Of a stretch of DNA of 64,000 nucleotides, positions 32,703 through 43,388 are shown piece by piece; the stretch's first letter is position 1; the number at the start of each line of letters is the position of its first letter. The stretch is taken from NCBI GenBank assembly GCA_949316495.1, contig OX439000.1:994501-1058500 (forward strand). The letters run 5' to 3'. Below the pieces are notes generated by a model. That model ran no database searches, was not told where the DNA came from, and saw only the letters and a program-made list of their open reading frames with translations. The DNA is from Amphiduros pacificus (lineage: Eukaryota; Annelida; Polychaeta; Phyllodocida; Hesionidae). A program made the position numbers and the translations under genes.

Positions 32703-35700
32703 GTGCTGATCGACCTGGATATGAACAAGGACTTGCCGATTAATGATGTTAATTTGTTTAATTTGTTTTCTCCATGTTCTGTATTGTTGGCAGATAATAT
32801 GAATAAAAATTGCTGTCTTGAAAATTATGTTTCCTTGTGCATCTGTGAATGTATGTTTAAATCTAACTATATTGACATTAAAGGTAATGCTCCACATATA
32901 TCTGCTAGGTGTGATATTATGACGAGTAATACAATCTCTACCACGACTATTTACCTATGCCCCAGCCACGCAACCAAATTTGTTATAAATAATTCCTTCC
33001 AAGATATACCCCTAATTATTCCTATGATCTCTTTTCACATGTTTAATCTTGCTAATAGTTACAAAATAAATTTCTTCACTAAACTGTGTCTCGAGACCGC
33101 CATACCTGTGACGTCACAAACCCAGCTAACACTAGGGGGCTCCGGCGTGTACCTGAAAACGTGTCAAAATTTCTCATCCAACCAATATAAAATTAATTTC
33201 CTACCTGTCTCCAACTGTCCATGGGTGGTGTTCTTCTCTGGTCTTCTCTGTGCGAAGCATAATTGGTATTCCAGAATTGTAAATCATGATACCACCTCAG
33301 TAGATCCGTTCTCGGATCGGGTAGAAACTCCTGTTTCCCTCGACACTTTTAAACTTATACCGGCTCCAGCCATGAAAATGGTAATCCTAGTGCTCCAGGG
33401 TAACCCACTGCACCTTTTTAGAACTGTTAAAACACAATACCGCAAAGTCCCACCATTAATTTCGCCTGCTAAACGCCGTCGTCACAGAAATGGCGTTCAT
33501 CTTCCTCCCTCCACTTACTCTGATGCCCGGATTGCCGGCAGGCCGCACATGCGGCCACGCTGCTCTCGGGCGGTCAGTGGCGCCCCCAGTTGTCAAACTA
33601 ACACTAACATATATCATCTTCTTGCTTCTGACAATGAAACGTTACCTTGCAATATGAACACGGACCCATCTGCCGCTAGGGGCGCTCCAAACAACACAAT
33701 GGTAGGTGGAGTCGCTAGGGATAATTGTCTTAAAATTGGTCATGCAAATTTTCAATCAATTACAAATAAGATCCTACTAGCAACTGAAATTTTCTCTGAA
33801 AAACAATTAGATGTATTTTTTATCACTGAAACTTGGATAAATGAAAATAATAAGGAATTGATTTTTGGCAAATTTAAAAAGGTGGGACTTGAATTCCTAT
33901 CACTCCCCAGGCCCAAGGGTGGGGGAGGGGGCATTGGAGTACTTTACAGACCTGAAATTCAACTAAAAATGAATAAATCATCTGTACTGAAATTCACTAC
34001 TATGGAACTCATGGAGGTGACTATGTCAACTTTGAATAAAAGAATTACTTTTGTGACTATATATAGACCTGAGCCCTCCAAGAAGAATAACTATACCTAT
34101 TCAAAATTTTATGATGACTTTTTCGATGTGCTGGCTCATTATACCACTTATCAACACGAGGTTATCTTTCTAGGTGACTACAATTTCCACATGAATAAGC
34201 CTGATAAGCCTGAGGTGATAAAATTCAATGAGCTCCTATCACTCTTCTCCATGAATCAATGGATTCATGAACCCACGCATATACATGGGAATACACTTGA
34301 TTTAGTCATTAATCTGAGGAGTAGCAAGATTATTGAAAAGTGTGAGGTCCACGACTATGTATCTGATCATAAGCTGGCTACAATAACCTTGAATGTAAAT
34401 AAACCAAAAAACAAGAAAAAAATTATTTTTTGTAGAAATTACAAGAAAATTGATAAAATAAAATTTGGGGATGACCTGCGTCTTATGTTTTCGAATACAG
34501 ATCTATGGGACCAGAAGTCACTGCCTGAGCTGATTGAATACTATGATCAGGGCTTAACTAAATTACTGGACAGCCATGCGCCAACTAAGCGGATTAAGAT
34601 CACTATAAGGAAGGATGCCCCATGGATGAATGAACGTTTAAAAAATGAACGAGCGCTCAGAAGAAAGTTAGAACGCAGGATGACTACAACAGGCTTACAC
34701 ATTGATAGACAAAATTTTACTACTCAGAGAAATAAATATAACAAACTCCTTAAGTCCGCACAATCGGAACATTATCTTAACATTATTAATGAAAACAAAA
34801 ATAATCCTAAAAAACTGTTCAAAACCATCGATGATTTGCTATGCAAGAGCAAATCAACCCCCCTACCAGAAAATCATGACCCTACGGTACTCGCCGAAGA
34901 GTTCAACAAATTTTTTCATGAGAAAATCAGGAAAATTAGGGATAGCATTGATGACACTGATGTAGCAAATTCCTCGCCAGGTGGCACTGCGAACAATGGC
35001 TGTGAGGTTGCAGGGCCTCCCATACCTGTTTTAGATAATTTCCGACCACTCTCGGTTGCTGAGGTACGACACCTTGTAAAAAAGGCGGCTAAAAAGTCGT
35101 GCAGTCTAGATCCAATACCAACATGGATGCTTCATGAATTCATGGATACACTACTACCAATAATCACTTTAATTATTAACCTATCCATCACCAATGCTGA
35201 TATGCCGCTAAGCATGAAACTGGCTTTGATCACCCCCCTTCTTAAGAAAATAGGTCTCGACCTTATTATGCCTAATTATCGGCCCGTATCAAATTTACCA
35301 TATGTCTCCAAATTAGCTGAAAGGGCCGTGGCTACTCAACTAATCCCACATCTAGTAAGAAACGGCCTCACCACCAAGTTTCAGTCGGCATACAAGGATG
35401 GTCATAGCACTGAGACGGCCCTGATAAGGGTCCATAATGATATACTTAGATTTATGGATAACAGGGAATCAACCATGCTAGTTCTTTTGGACCTTTCGGC
35501 CGCATTTGATACTATTGACCATGATATCCTAATAGATAGACTGAGGGATCGGTTCAAGGTGACTGGCAAGGCCCTTAATTGGATAAGGTCATACCTATCT
35601 GACAGAAGACAATCAGTTATCATCGATGGTAAGAGATCTTCCACTATGGACATTGAGTCTGGGGTCCCACAGGGATCCGTCCTGGGACCAATTTTGTTCT

Positions 35701-36641
35701 CCTTATATATGTCTCCCTTGGCTGACATTTTGGAGGAATATGGTATGGCATACCACATCTACGCAGATGATACACAGATCTACATGCCTATAAATCATAA
35801 GCAAAACGGCATGGTCACTCACAAACAGGTACTCGAAGACTGTATAAGTAAGATTAGGTCCTTCCTGATATTAAACAAAATGAAGCTAAATGAGGGTAAG
35901 ACTGAATTGCTGGTATGTACTCACACAAGATCAACGGTAAGGTGGGATCTGACTGGTGGAAATGGCCTGATGATCGGTGACTCCCCAATCAGCAATAGTC
36001 ATAAAGTCAAAAATCTGGGTGTAATTTTTGACAAACATCTCGATATGAAGGCTCAAATTGGAAATATGTGCAAAAAGGGATACTACCATATTAGGAATAT
36101 TTGTGCGATTAGACAATCATTGAATGATAAGGCTGCTGAGACCATCATCCATGCCTTTGTTACATCGACCCTGGACTATGGAAACGCCTTACTAGCAGGT
36201 ATCCCCGAGGTGGATATTAAGCGACTTCAAAAACTGCAGAACTCTGCTGCGAGAGTAGTGGGACGCCTCAGGAAATTTGACCATATTACTGGTAAACTCA
36301 AGGAACTCCACTGGCTGCCTGTCAGAGCTAGAATTGATTTCAAAATATTGCTTATCGTCTGGAAGGCCCTAAATGGTAAGGCTCCCCCATACCTTGCTGA
36401 ATTACTGGACTTGAAGACACATGCAAGGACCTTACGATCGAGCTTCTCTCTTGATCTCACAGTCCCCAGTACGAATATTAAAACTGTGGGTGACAGGGCT
36501 TTTTCGGTCTTTGCTCCTAAACTCTGGAATGGTATCCCTAATGATATTAGGAGGAGTCCTACTGTATCAGTGTTCAAGTCTAACTTGAAGACTTTCCTTT
36601 TTAGGAGATACTATGGGACTGAGCGCGATGAGCGGGCCTAG
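32703..36641 (+). CDS. LINE-A ORF2: APE endonuclease and reverse transcriptase, intact
   Basis: A single 1312-residue frame. The first ~340 residues are unrecognised, with a basic patch (AKRRRHRN). True translation could begin inside, for example at the ATG at 33654 (MNTDPSAARG). Residues about 343-562 are an endonuclease of the exonuclease III type: KIGHANFQSITNK, FFITETWI (Glu), GGGGIGVLYRPE, IFLGDYNFH (D-N), GNTLDLVI and YVSDHKLA (SDH). Residues about 795-1075 are the reverse transcriptase: SCSLDPIPTWMLHE, LALITPLLKK, NYRPVSNLPYVSKLAE, LLDLSAAFDTIDHDIL (block A), SGVPQGSVLGPILFSLYM (block B) and YHIYADDTQIY (block C, catalytic DD near residue 1020). The tail (STLDYGNALLAGIP, LHWLPVRARIDFKI, GDRAFSVFAPKLWN) is typical of L2/CR1. 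No stop or frame break and all catalytic residues are present. Confidence 0.95.
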   Translation: MLIDLDMNKDLPINDVNLFNLFSPCSVLLADNMNKNCCLENYVSLCICECMFKSNYIDIKGNAPHISARCDIMTSNTISTTTIYLCPSHATKFVINNSFQDIPLIIPMISFHMFNLANSYKINFFTKLCLETAIPVTSQTQLTLGGSGVYLKTCQNFSSNQYKINFLPVSNCPWVVFFSGLLCAKHNWYSRIVNHDTTSVDPFSDRVETPVSLDTFKLIPAPAMKMVILVLQGNPLHLFRTVKTQYRKVPPLISPAKRRRHRNGVHLPPSTYSDARIAGRPHMRPRCSRAVSGAPSCQTNTNIYHLLASDNETLPCNMNTDPSAARGAPNNTMVGGVARDNCLKIGHANFQSITNKILLATEIFSEKQLDVFFITETWINENNKELIFGKFKKVGLEFLSLPRPKGGGGGIGVLYRPEIQLKMNKSSVLKFTTMELMEVTMSTLNKRITFVTIYRPEPSKKNNYTYSKFYDDFFDVLAHYTTYQHEVIFLGDYNFHMNKPDKPEVIKFNELLSLFSMNQWIHEPTHIHGNTLDLVINLRSSKIIEKCEVHDYVSDHKLATITLNVNKPKNKKKIIFCRNYKKIDKIKFGDDLRLMFSNTDLWDQKSLPELIEYYDQGLTKLLDSHAPTKRIKITIRKDAPWMNERLKNERALRRKLERRMTTTGLHIDRQNFTTQRNKYNKLLKSAQSEHYLNIINENKNNPKKLFKTIDDLLCKSKSTPLPENHDPTVLAEEFNKFFHEKIRKIRDSIDDTDVANSSPGGTANNGCEVAGPPIPVLDNFRPLSVAEVRHLVKKAAKKSCSLDPIPTWMLHEFMDTLLPIITLIINLSITNADMPLSMKLALITPLLKKIGLDLIMPNYRPVSNLPYVSKLAERAVATQLIPHLVRNGLTTKFQSAYKDGHSTETALIRVHNDILRFMDNRESTMLVLLDLSAAFDTIDHDILIDRLRDRFKVTGKALNWIRSYLSDRRQSVIIDGKRSSTMDIESGVPQGSVLGPILFSLYMSPLADILEEYGMAYHIYADDTQIYMPINHKQNGMVTHKQVLEDCISKIRSFLILNKMKLNEGKTELLVCTHTRSTVRWDLTGGNGLMIGDSPISNSHKVKNLGVIFDKHLDMKAQIGNMCKKGYYHIRNICAIRQSLNDKAAETIIHAFVTSTLDYGNALLAGIPEVDIKRLQKLQNSAARVVGRLRKFDHITGKLKELHWLPVRARIDFKILLIVWKALNGKAPPYLAELLDLKTHARTLRSSFSLDLTVPSTNIKTVGDRAFSVFAPKLWNGIPNDIRRSPTVSVFKSNLKTFLFRRYYGTERDERA

Positions 36642-36684
36642 TCTGGTATCTGCGCTATATAAGTTTTATTATTATTATTATTAT

Positions 36685-36900
36685 GTCAGTGAGGTCATAC
36701 AAGCTTACATACCGGGGTCAGTGAGGTCATACAAGCTTACATACCGGGGTCAGTGAGGTCATACAAGCTTACATACCGGGGTCAGTGAGGTCATACAAGC
36801 TTGCATACCAGGGTCAATGAGGTCATACAAGCTTACATACTGGGGTCAGTGAGGTCATACAAGCTTACATACTAGGGTCAATGAGGTCATACGAGCTTAC
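36685..36900. repeat. 32-bp minisatellite, right part
   Basis: About seven copies of the same unit as 23031-23530, resuming in register after LINE-A. Right-hand copies are more diverged (CAGGGTCAATGAGG, CTAGGGTCAATG). Confidence 0.95.
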
Positions 36901-37619
36901 AATCATTTCTCCTGACAAAGGTGATTTGACATGCATTTCTTTGTTGCAAGAAAATATTCCAAACGTATCTTGGAGTAGCCCTTACCTGTATCTCTGACAA
37001 CCAACATGAATTATATTTATTCATGCAGACATCAATATCATATGACAAGATGTATAAATTGTCAACTTTTGACAGCAACAGGAACTTCCACCATTTTGGA
37101 CAACACTTAATCCCTCCTCATGACATGTGAATAAACTGCAATGACATGGTCAGGGTAATCATGTGACAATATAAAATGCTGCTTGAGGGACAAATGAGAT
37201 GTATTTGGTGTGTGCTGAACCGTCAACACACAAACATAGCACAGTTCACTGTGAGTGGAAATCATAATTGGGAAGGTTATTGCCTTATCACAAAGATCAT
37301 TATTCCAACTGTGCGTAATATAACAATCCATAATTGCATGTTGGTGTTTCCTGAGTGTCACTTTCGTCTCTCAGTCTGTATATACAATTTCAAAATTGTG
37401 AACATCACAGCTTAGAATCTCCTCGTATGCTGATTGATATGTGGCAGTTACCTGACCTAGATCAGATGATAATGGCAATAAAACCATTAAGTCCTGAGTC
37501 CCGTGAGTTCTGATTTGAGCATTGGGTCACCAGTATACCTGTCAGAGCCACCAGTGCTTGAGGTGAGGACAAATAGTGACACTTGGTTAGATTATAATTA
37601 ACTTTAAAACAACAGGTAA
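36901..37619. other. No gene recognised
   Basis: AT-rich unique-looking DNA with no supported gene. Confidence 0.5.
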
Positions 37620-38492
37620 AAATATTGCTCACCAAATAAAGAAATGGAAAATTGTATTATAAAGGTTAAAAAATTCCTAATAGAAAATAAAATGAAGATT
37701 AATGATGGAAAAACAGAAATGTTTTTATGTGGTAAAAGCTGTGAATTTAGAAAAGATAATGTACCAAACGAAATCTTAGTAGGTGAAACTAAAATCCCTA
37801 GATCAAATACTGTTAAGGATCCTGGGGTTATCCTAGATCAAGAATTATCCATGAAATCACAATTCAAAAAAATGTGTAAAAATGGGTTTTTTCCATGTAA
37901 AAAAATTAGCACAGATCAGAAATTGTTTGGATGAAAAGACTGCAAATACCCTGGCTCATGCTTTTGTTACTTCCACCCTGGACTATGGAAATGCACTTCT
38001 CGCGGGTTTACCAGGGTGTGAATTAGCCAAACTGCAAAAATTACAAAATGCTGCAGCCAGAGTTGTAGGTAAACTTAAGAAGAGAGATCATATTACACAA
38101 AAACTTATGGATCTACATTGGTTGCCTGTAAAGGCAAGGATTGACTTTAAAATATCTTTATTAACATGGATGGTGCAAAATGGCTTTGCCCCACAATACC
38201 TATCTCAGTTATTAAATTATAAAAAGTTAGGTATGGGACTCCGATCAAATGATAAAAATGAATCCATGGTACCCAGGACTAATTTGAAATCATATGGTGA
38301 TAGGGCTTTCATGGTATATGCGCCAAAAAATTGGAATGCCCTGCCCCTTGAAGTGAAAAACTGCAAAACAGTGGACACTTTCAAGAAAAAACTTAAGACG
38401 TATCTATATAGAAAGCATTATCTTGAAAAAGCGCTATGAGCAGACCTGGTCTGGTATAGCGCTATATAAATCATTTATTATTATTATTATAA
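37620..38492 (+). pseudogene. L2/CR1-type LINE fragment, 5'-truncated
   Basis: The fragment reads IIKVKKFLIENKMKINDGKT, SNTVKDPGVILDQELSMKS, then in the next frame DEKTANTLAHAFVTSTLDYG, LQKLQNAAARVVGKLKK, LHWLPVKARIDFKISL and SYGDRAFMVYAPKNWNALP, ending EKAL. A single frame change lies near 37895. The 3' UTR GCGCTATGAGCAGACC...AGCGCTATATAAATC and (ATT)n tail end at about 38492. It is closest in wording to the fragment at 14899 rather than to LINE-A. Confidence 0.9.
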
Positions 38493-39365
38493 TCATCCTG
38501 ATTGCATGTACCCAAGAAGAGTTACAAGTTACTGTGTGTGAAGCCTGCTAGGGCACTAATAGGTTGATTATATCAGGCTGGGTATGGCTACCTTCCCAGA
38601 CAGGAATGTCATTCTGCCATTCTGTCTCCTGAGGCTTGTGTCGGTTGGGATCTGTTGGGAATGATACCGAACTCATTGTATATATCTGATTCATGACTCC
38701 ATTTTGGTTTATATTTTGAGTTTATACATGAACCCAAGATATTTTGTTAGTTTACTTTAAACGCAGCTAGTTGACAATTGTTATTTAAATCAGTTGACCC
38801 TGTTATGAAATGAGCTTCAGGTTGTTCTGATATGGGATATTAATAAAGATTATTTGCATACCATTGTTGATTTCATCCCATTTTATGCCTCCATGATGGA
38901 AATCAGCAAGTCACCTGTATGTGTATACCTCAACATTAACTATAGCTTATTAACTGTACCTTATCTGTAACTATAACATATCATTGAATATATTTTAGTA
39001 TGCGATAACAATTGCTATAATGTTTTAATTTTAACTATAATTTGCTTTGTCATTTTCTATATGCAAAGGTAGGGACACAGACTAGCATATCCAACTTATA
39101 AATTTTCTTCATGTGCCACACGACTGGACGCATCAGTTTCCCTCGCCCTTCGGCTGAGAAATTACCATGTGGCAAAGACAAAGACAAACAGTTGAAATGA
39201 CTTGATACAATGATAAACAGCATTTTGAGAAACATGATATGACTTCATCAATGTCAGCATGGACACGCTTGTCGAGAAGGTCCTGGCTTTCACAGATATT
39301 GCCTGTACGGATTATATGGCGCTCTGTCCAATAACGTCGGTAGTATTGCAAATCGCTCAATCAAT
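38493..39365. other. No gene recognised
   Basis: No supported feature in this AT-rich stretch. Confidence 0.5.
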
Positions 39366-39472
39366 CTTCTTCCTACCTCCTAAATTTGGAATCCCCAAAC
39401 TCGCAGATACACGTCATGTCATGGCCTTATAAATATCTTCCTATCAGAATTGGCCAACATCAGGTCATGACC
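39366..39472 (-). repeat. Low-copy interspersed repeat (copy of a three-member family)
   Basis: Its reverse complement (AGGTCATGACCTGATGTTGG, CCAATTCTGATAGGAAGATA, GTTTGGGGATTCC) parallels 44049-44195 and more weakly 42421-42590. The class is unknown. Confidence 0.5.
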
Positions 39473-39520
39473 TGTGATCAATATTCGGACCTAGATGCTG
39501 ACCATCTGCCAGTACAAAAT

Positions 39521-39619
39521 GGATTCCGCATGAATATTCATCTGGAATCCACATGAATATTCATCTGGAATCCACATGAATATTCATCTGGGATCTACAT
39601 GAATATTCATCTGGGATCT
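39521..39619. repeat. 22/23-bp minisatellite, left part
   Basis: Four copies of CATGAATATTCATCTGGGAT/CTA. The unit contains the perfect 12-bp palindrome ATGAATATTCAT. The array resumes at 41268 after a LINE insertion. Confidence 0.93.
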
Positions 39620-41267
39620 AATAATAATAATAATAATAAAATTTGTATAGCGCTGATACCAGACAAGTCTGTTCATAGCGCTGCGCTCAGGACGTGCATC
39701 CTGAAGAGATGAGTCTTCAGTCTATTTTTAAATGAGGAGACTGAAGTACTTGTCCTAATATTAGTAGGCAAGGAATTCCAAAGTCTTGGACCGACAGATG
39801 AGAAGGCCCTGTCACCAACTGCCCTTAGCCTAGTGTTAGGTACTTGTAGATGGGTGCCATCATTGGATCTTAGACAGCGTTCCCCTTGTTTGATCTGGAG
39901 TAGATCACTTAAGTAAGGCGGAGCCTTACCATTTAGGGCTTTCCAAGTTAAGAGAAGGATTTCAAAATCTATTCTCGCATGAACAGGGAGCCAGTGCAGT
40001 TCCTGTAGTTTTCCTGAAATGTGATCGAATTTCCTGATTTTCCCTACAACACGTGCTGCAGAGTTTTGGAGGTATTGTAGCTTCCTGATGTCAGTTTTAG
40101 GAAGACCAGCCAGCAGACCATTACCATAATCCAGAGTCGATGTAACATTAGCATGGGTAAGTGTTACTGCGGTCTTCTCGTCTAGACAATGTCTAATGGC
40201 CGCCAAGTTCCTAATGTGATAATAGCCCTTCTGGCACATTTTCCTGATCTGGGCCTTCATGTCCATGTTGGAGTCAAATGTGATGCCAAGATCCACCACT
40301 GACTCACCAGGAGCAATATCAGAGCAACCCACTCTGATTGTGTCAGGGATACTACCACTATTGGCAGTACTGTACCTGTCAGTACATATGAGCATCTCTG
40401 TCTTACCATCATTTATCTTCATCTTATTTGATATAAGGAAATTTCTGACCTCACTGACACACTCCTCTAGTTTGTGTCTGCTTATATCAACTTGATGGGG
40501 GGACGTGTGGTCAACAGGGATGTAGATCTGAGTATCATCTGCATAAATATGATAGCTCAGACCATATTTGGCAAGGATATCAGAAAGGGGTGTCATGTAA
40601 ATGGTGAACAGTATGGGACCCAGTACTGAGCCCTGGGGCACTCCATATTTTATGGACTTGAGACAGGACCTATGGGTCCCTACCTTCACACATTGTTTCC
40701 TGTTCCTTAGGTATGACCGAATCCAAGAGAGAGCGTGACCCTTGACATTGCATCTATCCCTCAGTCTATCAAGAAGAATTTGATGGTCAATAGTGTCAAA
40801 GGCAGCAGAGAGGTCAAGCAACAGCAAGATAACTGACTTTCTATTGTCTAGAGCACACAACATATCATTTTGCACCTTTGACAAGGCAGTTTCAGTGCTA
40901 TGATATTCTTAGTAGGCTGATTGAAACTAACTTGTCAGTAAGGCCATTCCTTACAAGGTGGGGGACTAACTGGTCTGCTATTGCCCTCTCAGTTAATTTA
41001 GAGATAAATGTCAGGGGTGTTATGATGGCTATTTTCATATTTTCCGATATTGCTGAATCCATCAGTGATTTATTTATGATGGAAGTAATTATTGGTAAGA
41101 GGTCATCCAGGAGGTCAAATAGGAGTCAGGTTGGAATTGGATCCAGCTCACATGACTTCTTTGCAGATCTCTTGACCAATTTTCGTACGTCGTCTATGGT
41201 TAAGGGTGTGAACCTCTCCAGACATGATGTACTATTGTTCGCAGTGTCACCTGGTAGCGAAGTTTGG
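39620..41267 (-). mobile_element. Decayed L2/CR1-type LINE fragment inside the 22-bp array
   Basis: A minus-strand copy whose (TTA)n tail is at 39619-39640, followed by the AGCGCTATACAAATT end. A 403-codon open frame (39673-40884) covers RT blocks A to C (LLLLDLSAAFDTIDHQILLD, GVPQGSVLGPILFTIYM, YHIYADDTQIY) and the C-terminal tail (STLDYGNGLLAGLP, LHWLPVHARIDFEI). Upstream (40885-41267) the RT N-terminal part is damaged: a stop after SCELDPIPT, a deletion between IITPL and SKLTERAIADQ that removes the NYRPVS region, and further breaks near 40900. The copy begins upstream of the RT and has no endonuclease. It is non-functional, though its RT core is open. Confidence 0.9.
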
Positions 41268-41448
41268 AATCTACATGAATATTCATCTGGGATCTACATG
41301 AATATTCATCTGGAATCTACGTGAATATTCATCTGGGATCTACATGAATATTCATCTGGGATCTACATGAATATTCATCTGGAATCTACATGAATATTCT
41401 GGGATCTACATGAATATTCATCTGGGATCTACATGAATATTCATCTGT
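41268..41448. repeat. 22/23-bp minisatellite, right part
   Basis: About eight further copies of the unit at 39521-39619, in the same orientation. Confidence 0.93.
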
Positions 41449-42420
41449 CTTTCACCAATCAGTCCACAGTCTGACTTTATAATCATGACTTGCGCCCAAT
41501 CTTGACGCACGTATTGACTGATGACGGCAGAGGCTGATATGAGAGAGAGGTCCTGTATTAGAGGGTTGGTGTGTGCATAAATAGGCTAAAAGAGAAGATT
41601 GTAGAAAAGAGCTTTTAAAAATTGTCTTTTAATATTTCATGTGTAAAGGCTTTGAATAATAAGACCGTAGACCGTAATTGTCGGACAGAATATACAAACT
41701 TATAGATAGAGGTGTCACCTGAACCTCTGAGATAGCTCTGCATTTCCCGGAAAGCGATTATTGCACACAGCAAACATTCGCTTCTGTCCAAAGGCAATTA
41801 TCTTAAGCACTCAGTTTTGATATGTGTCAATGCTGAATATTGAAGTGAGAAAGCAGGTCTGTCATTGATTAAACAGCTCACGGGTTAAACAAACTCACCA
41901 AATACACGAACAGATTAATTTGTTAATAATTAACAGATTAATTATTACTTGCATAATATAAATTTTTATATCTCAAAACTTTGCGATCAAATGTTATTAC
42001 ACATATTTCCTCAACATAAATTTCTGTGCCATTTGAAAGTAGACGAGTCTTCTGCTAAAATCCAAATCATCCATTGGACACTTCGTCAACAAACGTTTTT
42101 TTTATCTGATCAGTGATCTTGTGCTATCCTGTTTATATCATTTAAACACACCTCAAACCTTTGTAGCATTGCCTCTGACCTCTGTGACTTCATGAGTGCT
42201 CACAGTAAACTCCTCACAGTAAACTCAAAGTTCTTAGAAGACAGTTAGATAGTTAGAGAGATGAGTAGATAAGTGGCCGTGAGCTCCCTCCTCTCACAAT
42301 TCAAATGGAAGGAGACAGTCCCTGCCCTTCATAACAGTGCTGACCACAAGTTATGACCATTCATAAAAATGGTCATAAAAATCTTATTGGTTGGCGTGTC
42401 GATTAGCCAACTGCTTACAG
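41449..42420. other. No gene recognised
   Basis: AT-rich, with no supported feature. Confidence 0.5.
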
Positions 42421-42590
42421 GTCGTGACCTGAGGCTGGTCAATTCTGATTGTATGATATCTTGGTGAGCATGACTCTCGTGTATGACTGTATATGTGTAT
42501 GACTGGACACGTGTATGACTGGACATGGTGGCCCTGATTTTAAACAAGGGCAAACCAGGGCAATGACGTCAGAGGTAGTGAGAAGACTAC
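42421..42590 (+). repeat. Low-copy interspersed repeat, copy 2
   Basis: GACCTGAGGCTGGTCAATTC...GATATCTTGGTGAGCA...GGGCAATGACGTCAGAGGTA parallels 44049-44195 (GACCTAATGTTGGTCAATTC...GATATTTTTGTGAGCA...GGCAATGACTGCAGAGGTAG). A GTGTATGACTG(G/T)A triplication sits inside it. Confidence 0.5.
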
Positions 42591-42654
42591 ACAACCTACA
42601 ACACTACTGATTTGGTAACACATACATATGTCTTGTATATATATTATGTTTTGG

Positions 42655-42740
42655 AAGGTATGGTCACATGATCATAACGCAGTATAATCGTCGAGTGAAA
42701 CTAGGCGATTATACAAGTAATGATCATGTGACCATACCTT
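42655..42740. repeat. 86-bp hairpin (inverted repeat)
   Basis: Perfect 21-bp arms, AAGGTATGGTCACATGATCAT (42655-42675) and its complement (42720-42740). Inside them is a second pair, TATAATCG and CGATTATA. It could be a foldback element core. Confidence 0.9.
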
Positions 42741-43075
42741 ATTCTATACAAAATCGGAAAATGGAGAGCTGTGTTTACCGAGGCTGTGTTAGATATTCAT
42801 CATCACAAATTATATAAATAGAATAAAGGAAGACAAACTCACATGAACAGAACTAATACAGTTCTGTTGAAGATGATATACACTAATCTTTCATAAAGGT
42901 ATCATTTTTTTCACGATGAAGTTGTTCAAATGATGGATATGAAAGAACATATACTCAAATATTTTAAGATATACACAATTAAGTCAAATTCAATTTCTAA
43001 TTGTTAAATGCTTGACATTCTTCTTGGACTTGGATCTTGCAGTCTCAGCTAATTAACATAATATCTGTCTCATTC

Positions 43076-43300
43076 TTAGATAAGAAAATACATATTCCAC
43101 ACGGCAGTTTCCCAAGAGTTTGGGTCAGAAAAAGTCAAGTGGACATCGGCAACAATTAAGCTGCAGCTAAAGGTTTCCAGCCCACCTGTGCGACGTCTAA
43201 AAAGCCACCGATTATGACCAACAATCCCTCGGTGCCTTTGTGGTTCCCCGATTTTGTCCAAAAACCATTAACCGGGCACCTGTTGGGAAAACTGATTCAC
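43076..43300 (-). mobile_element. Decayed relative of the 12222-12790 MITE interior
   Basis: The reverse complement (ACAAAATCGGGGAACCACAA, TTGTTGGTCATAATCGGTGG, TTTTTAGACGTCGCACAGGT) lines up with 12280-12370 (CAAAATCGGCAGGCAG, ATCATCGGCCACAATTGGGC, TTTAAGACGTCGGGCGGGTC). Ends not found. Confidence 0.45.
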
Positions 43301-43388
43301 TTGTAACTGGGACACTTCCCCCAGTGCGTGGGAAAATATCAATATTCCAAGTGAGATGGACTGTGGTTGGTTTACAAGTGTTACATGC

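Larger units (their letters stand above)
23531..36684 (+). mobile_element. Full-length L2/CR1-type LINE (LINE-A) with nested insertions
   Basis: The element runs from the array break at 23531 (after ...ACCGGGGT) to the (ATT)n tail ending at 36684 (before GTCAGTGAGG...). Without the nested insertions it is about 6.9 kb: a 1.65-kb 5' leader, ORF1 (25182-25985 plus 32226-32663), a 39-bp gap, ORF2 (32703-36641) and a 3' UTR ending GCGCTATATAAGTTTTATTATT. The flanks share at most 2 bp, so target duplication is minimal. ORF2 is uninterrupted, so this insertion looks young, but ORF1 is split by later LINE insertions (25986-32225) and this copy cannot make a whole ORF1. Confidence 0.9.
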
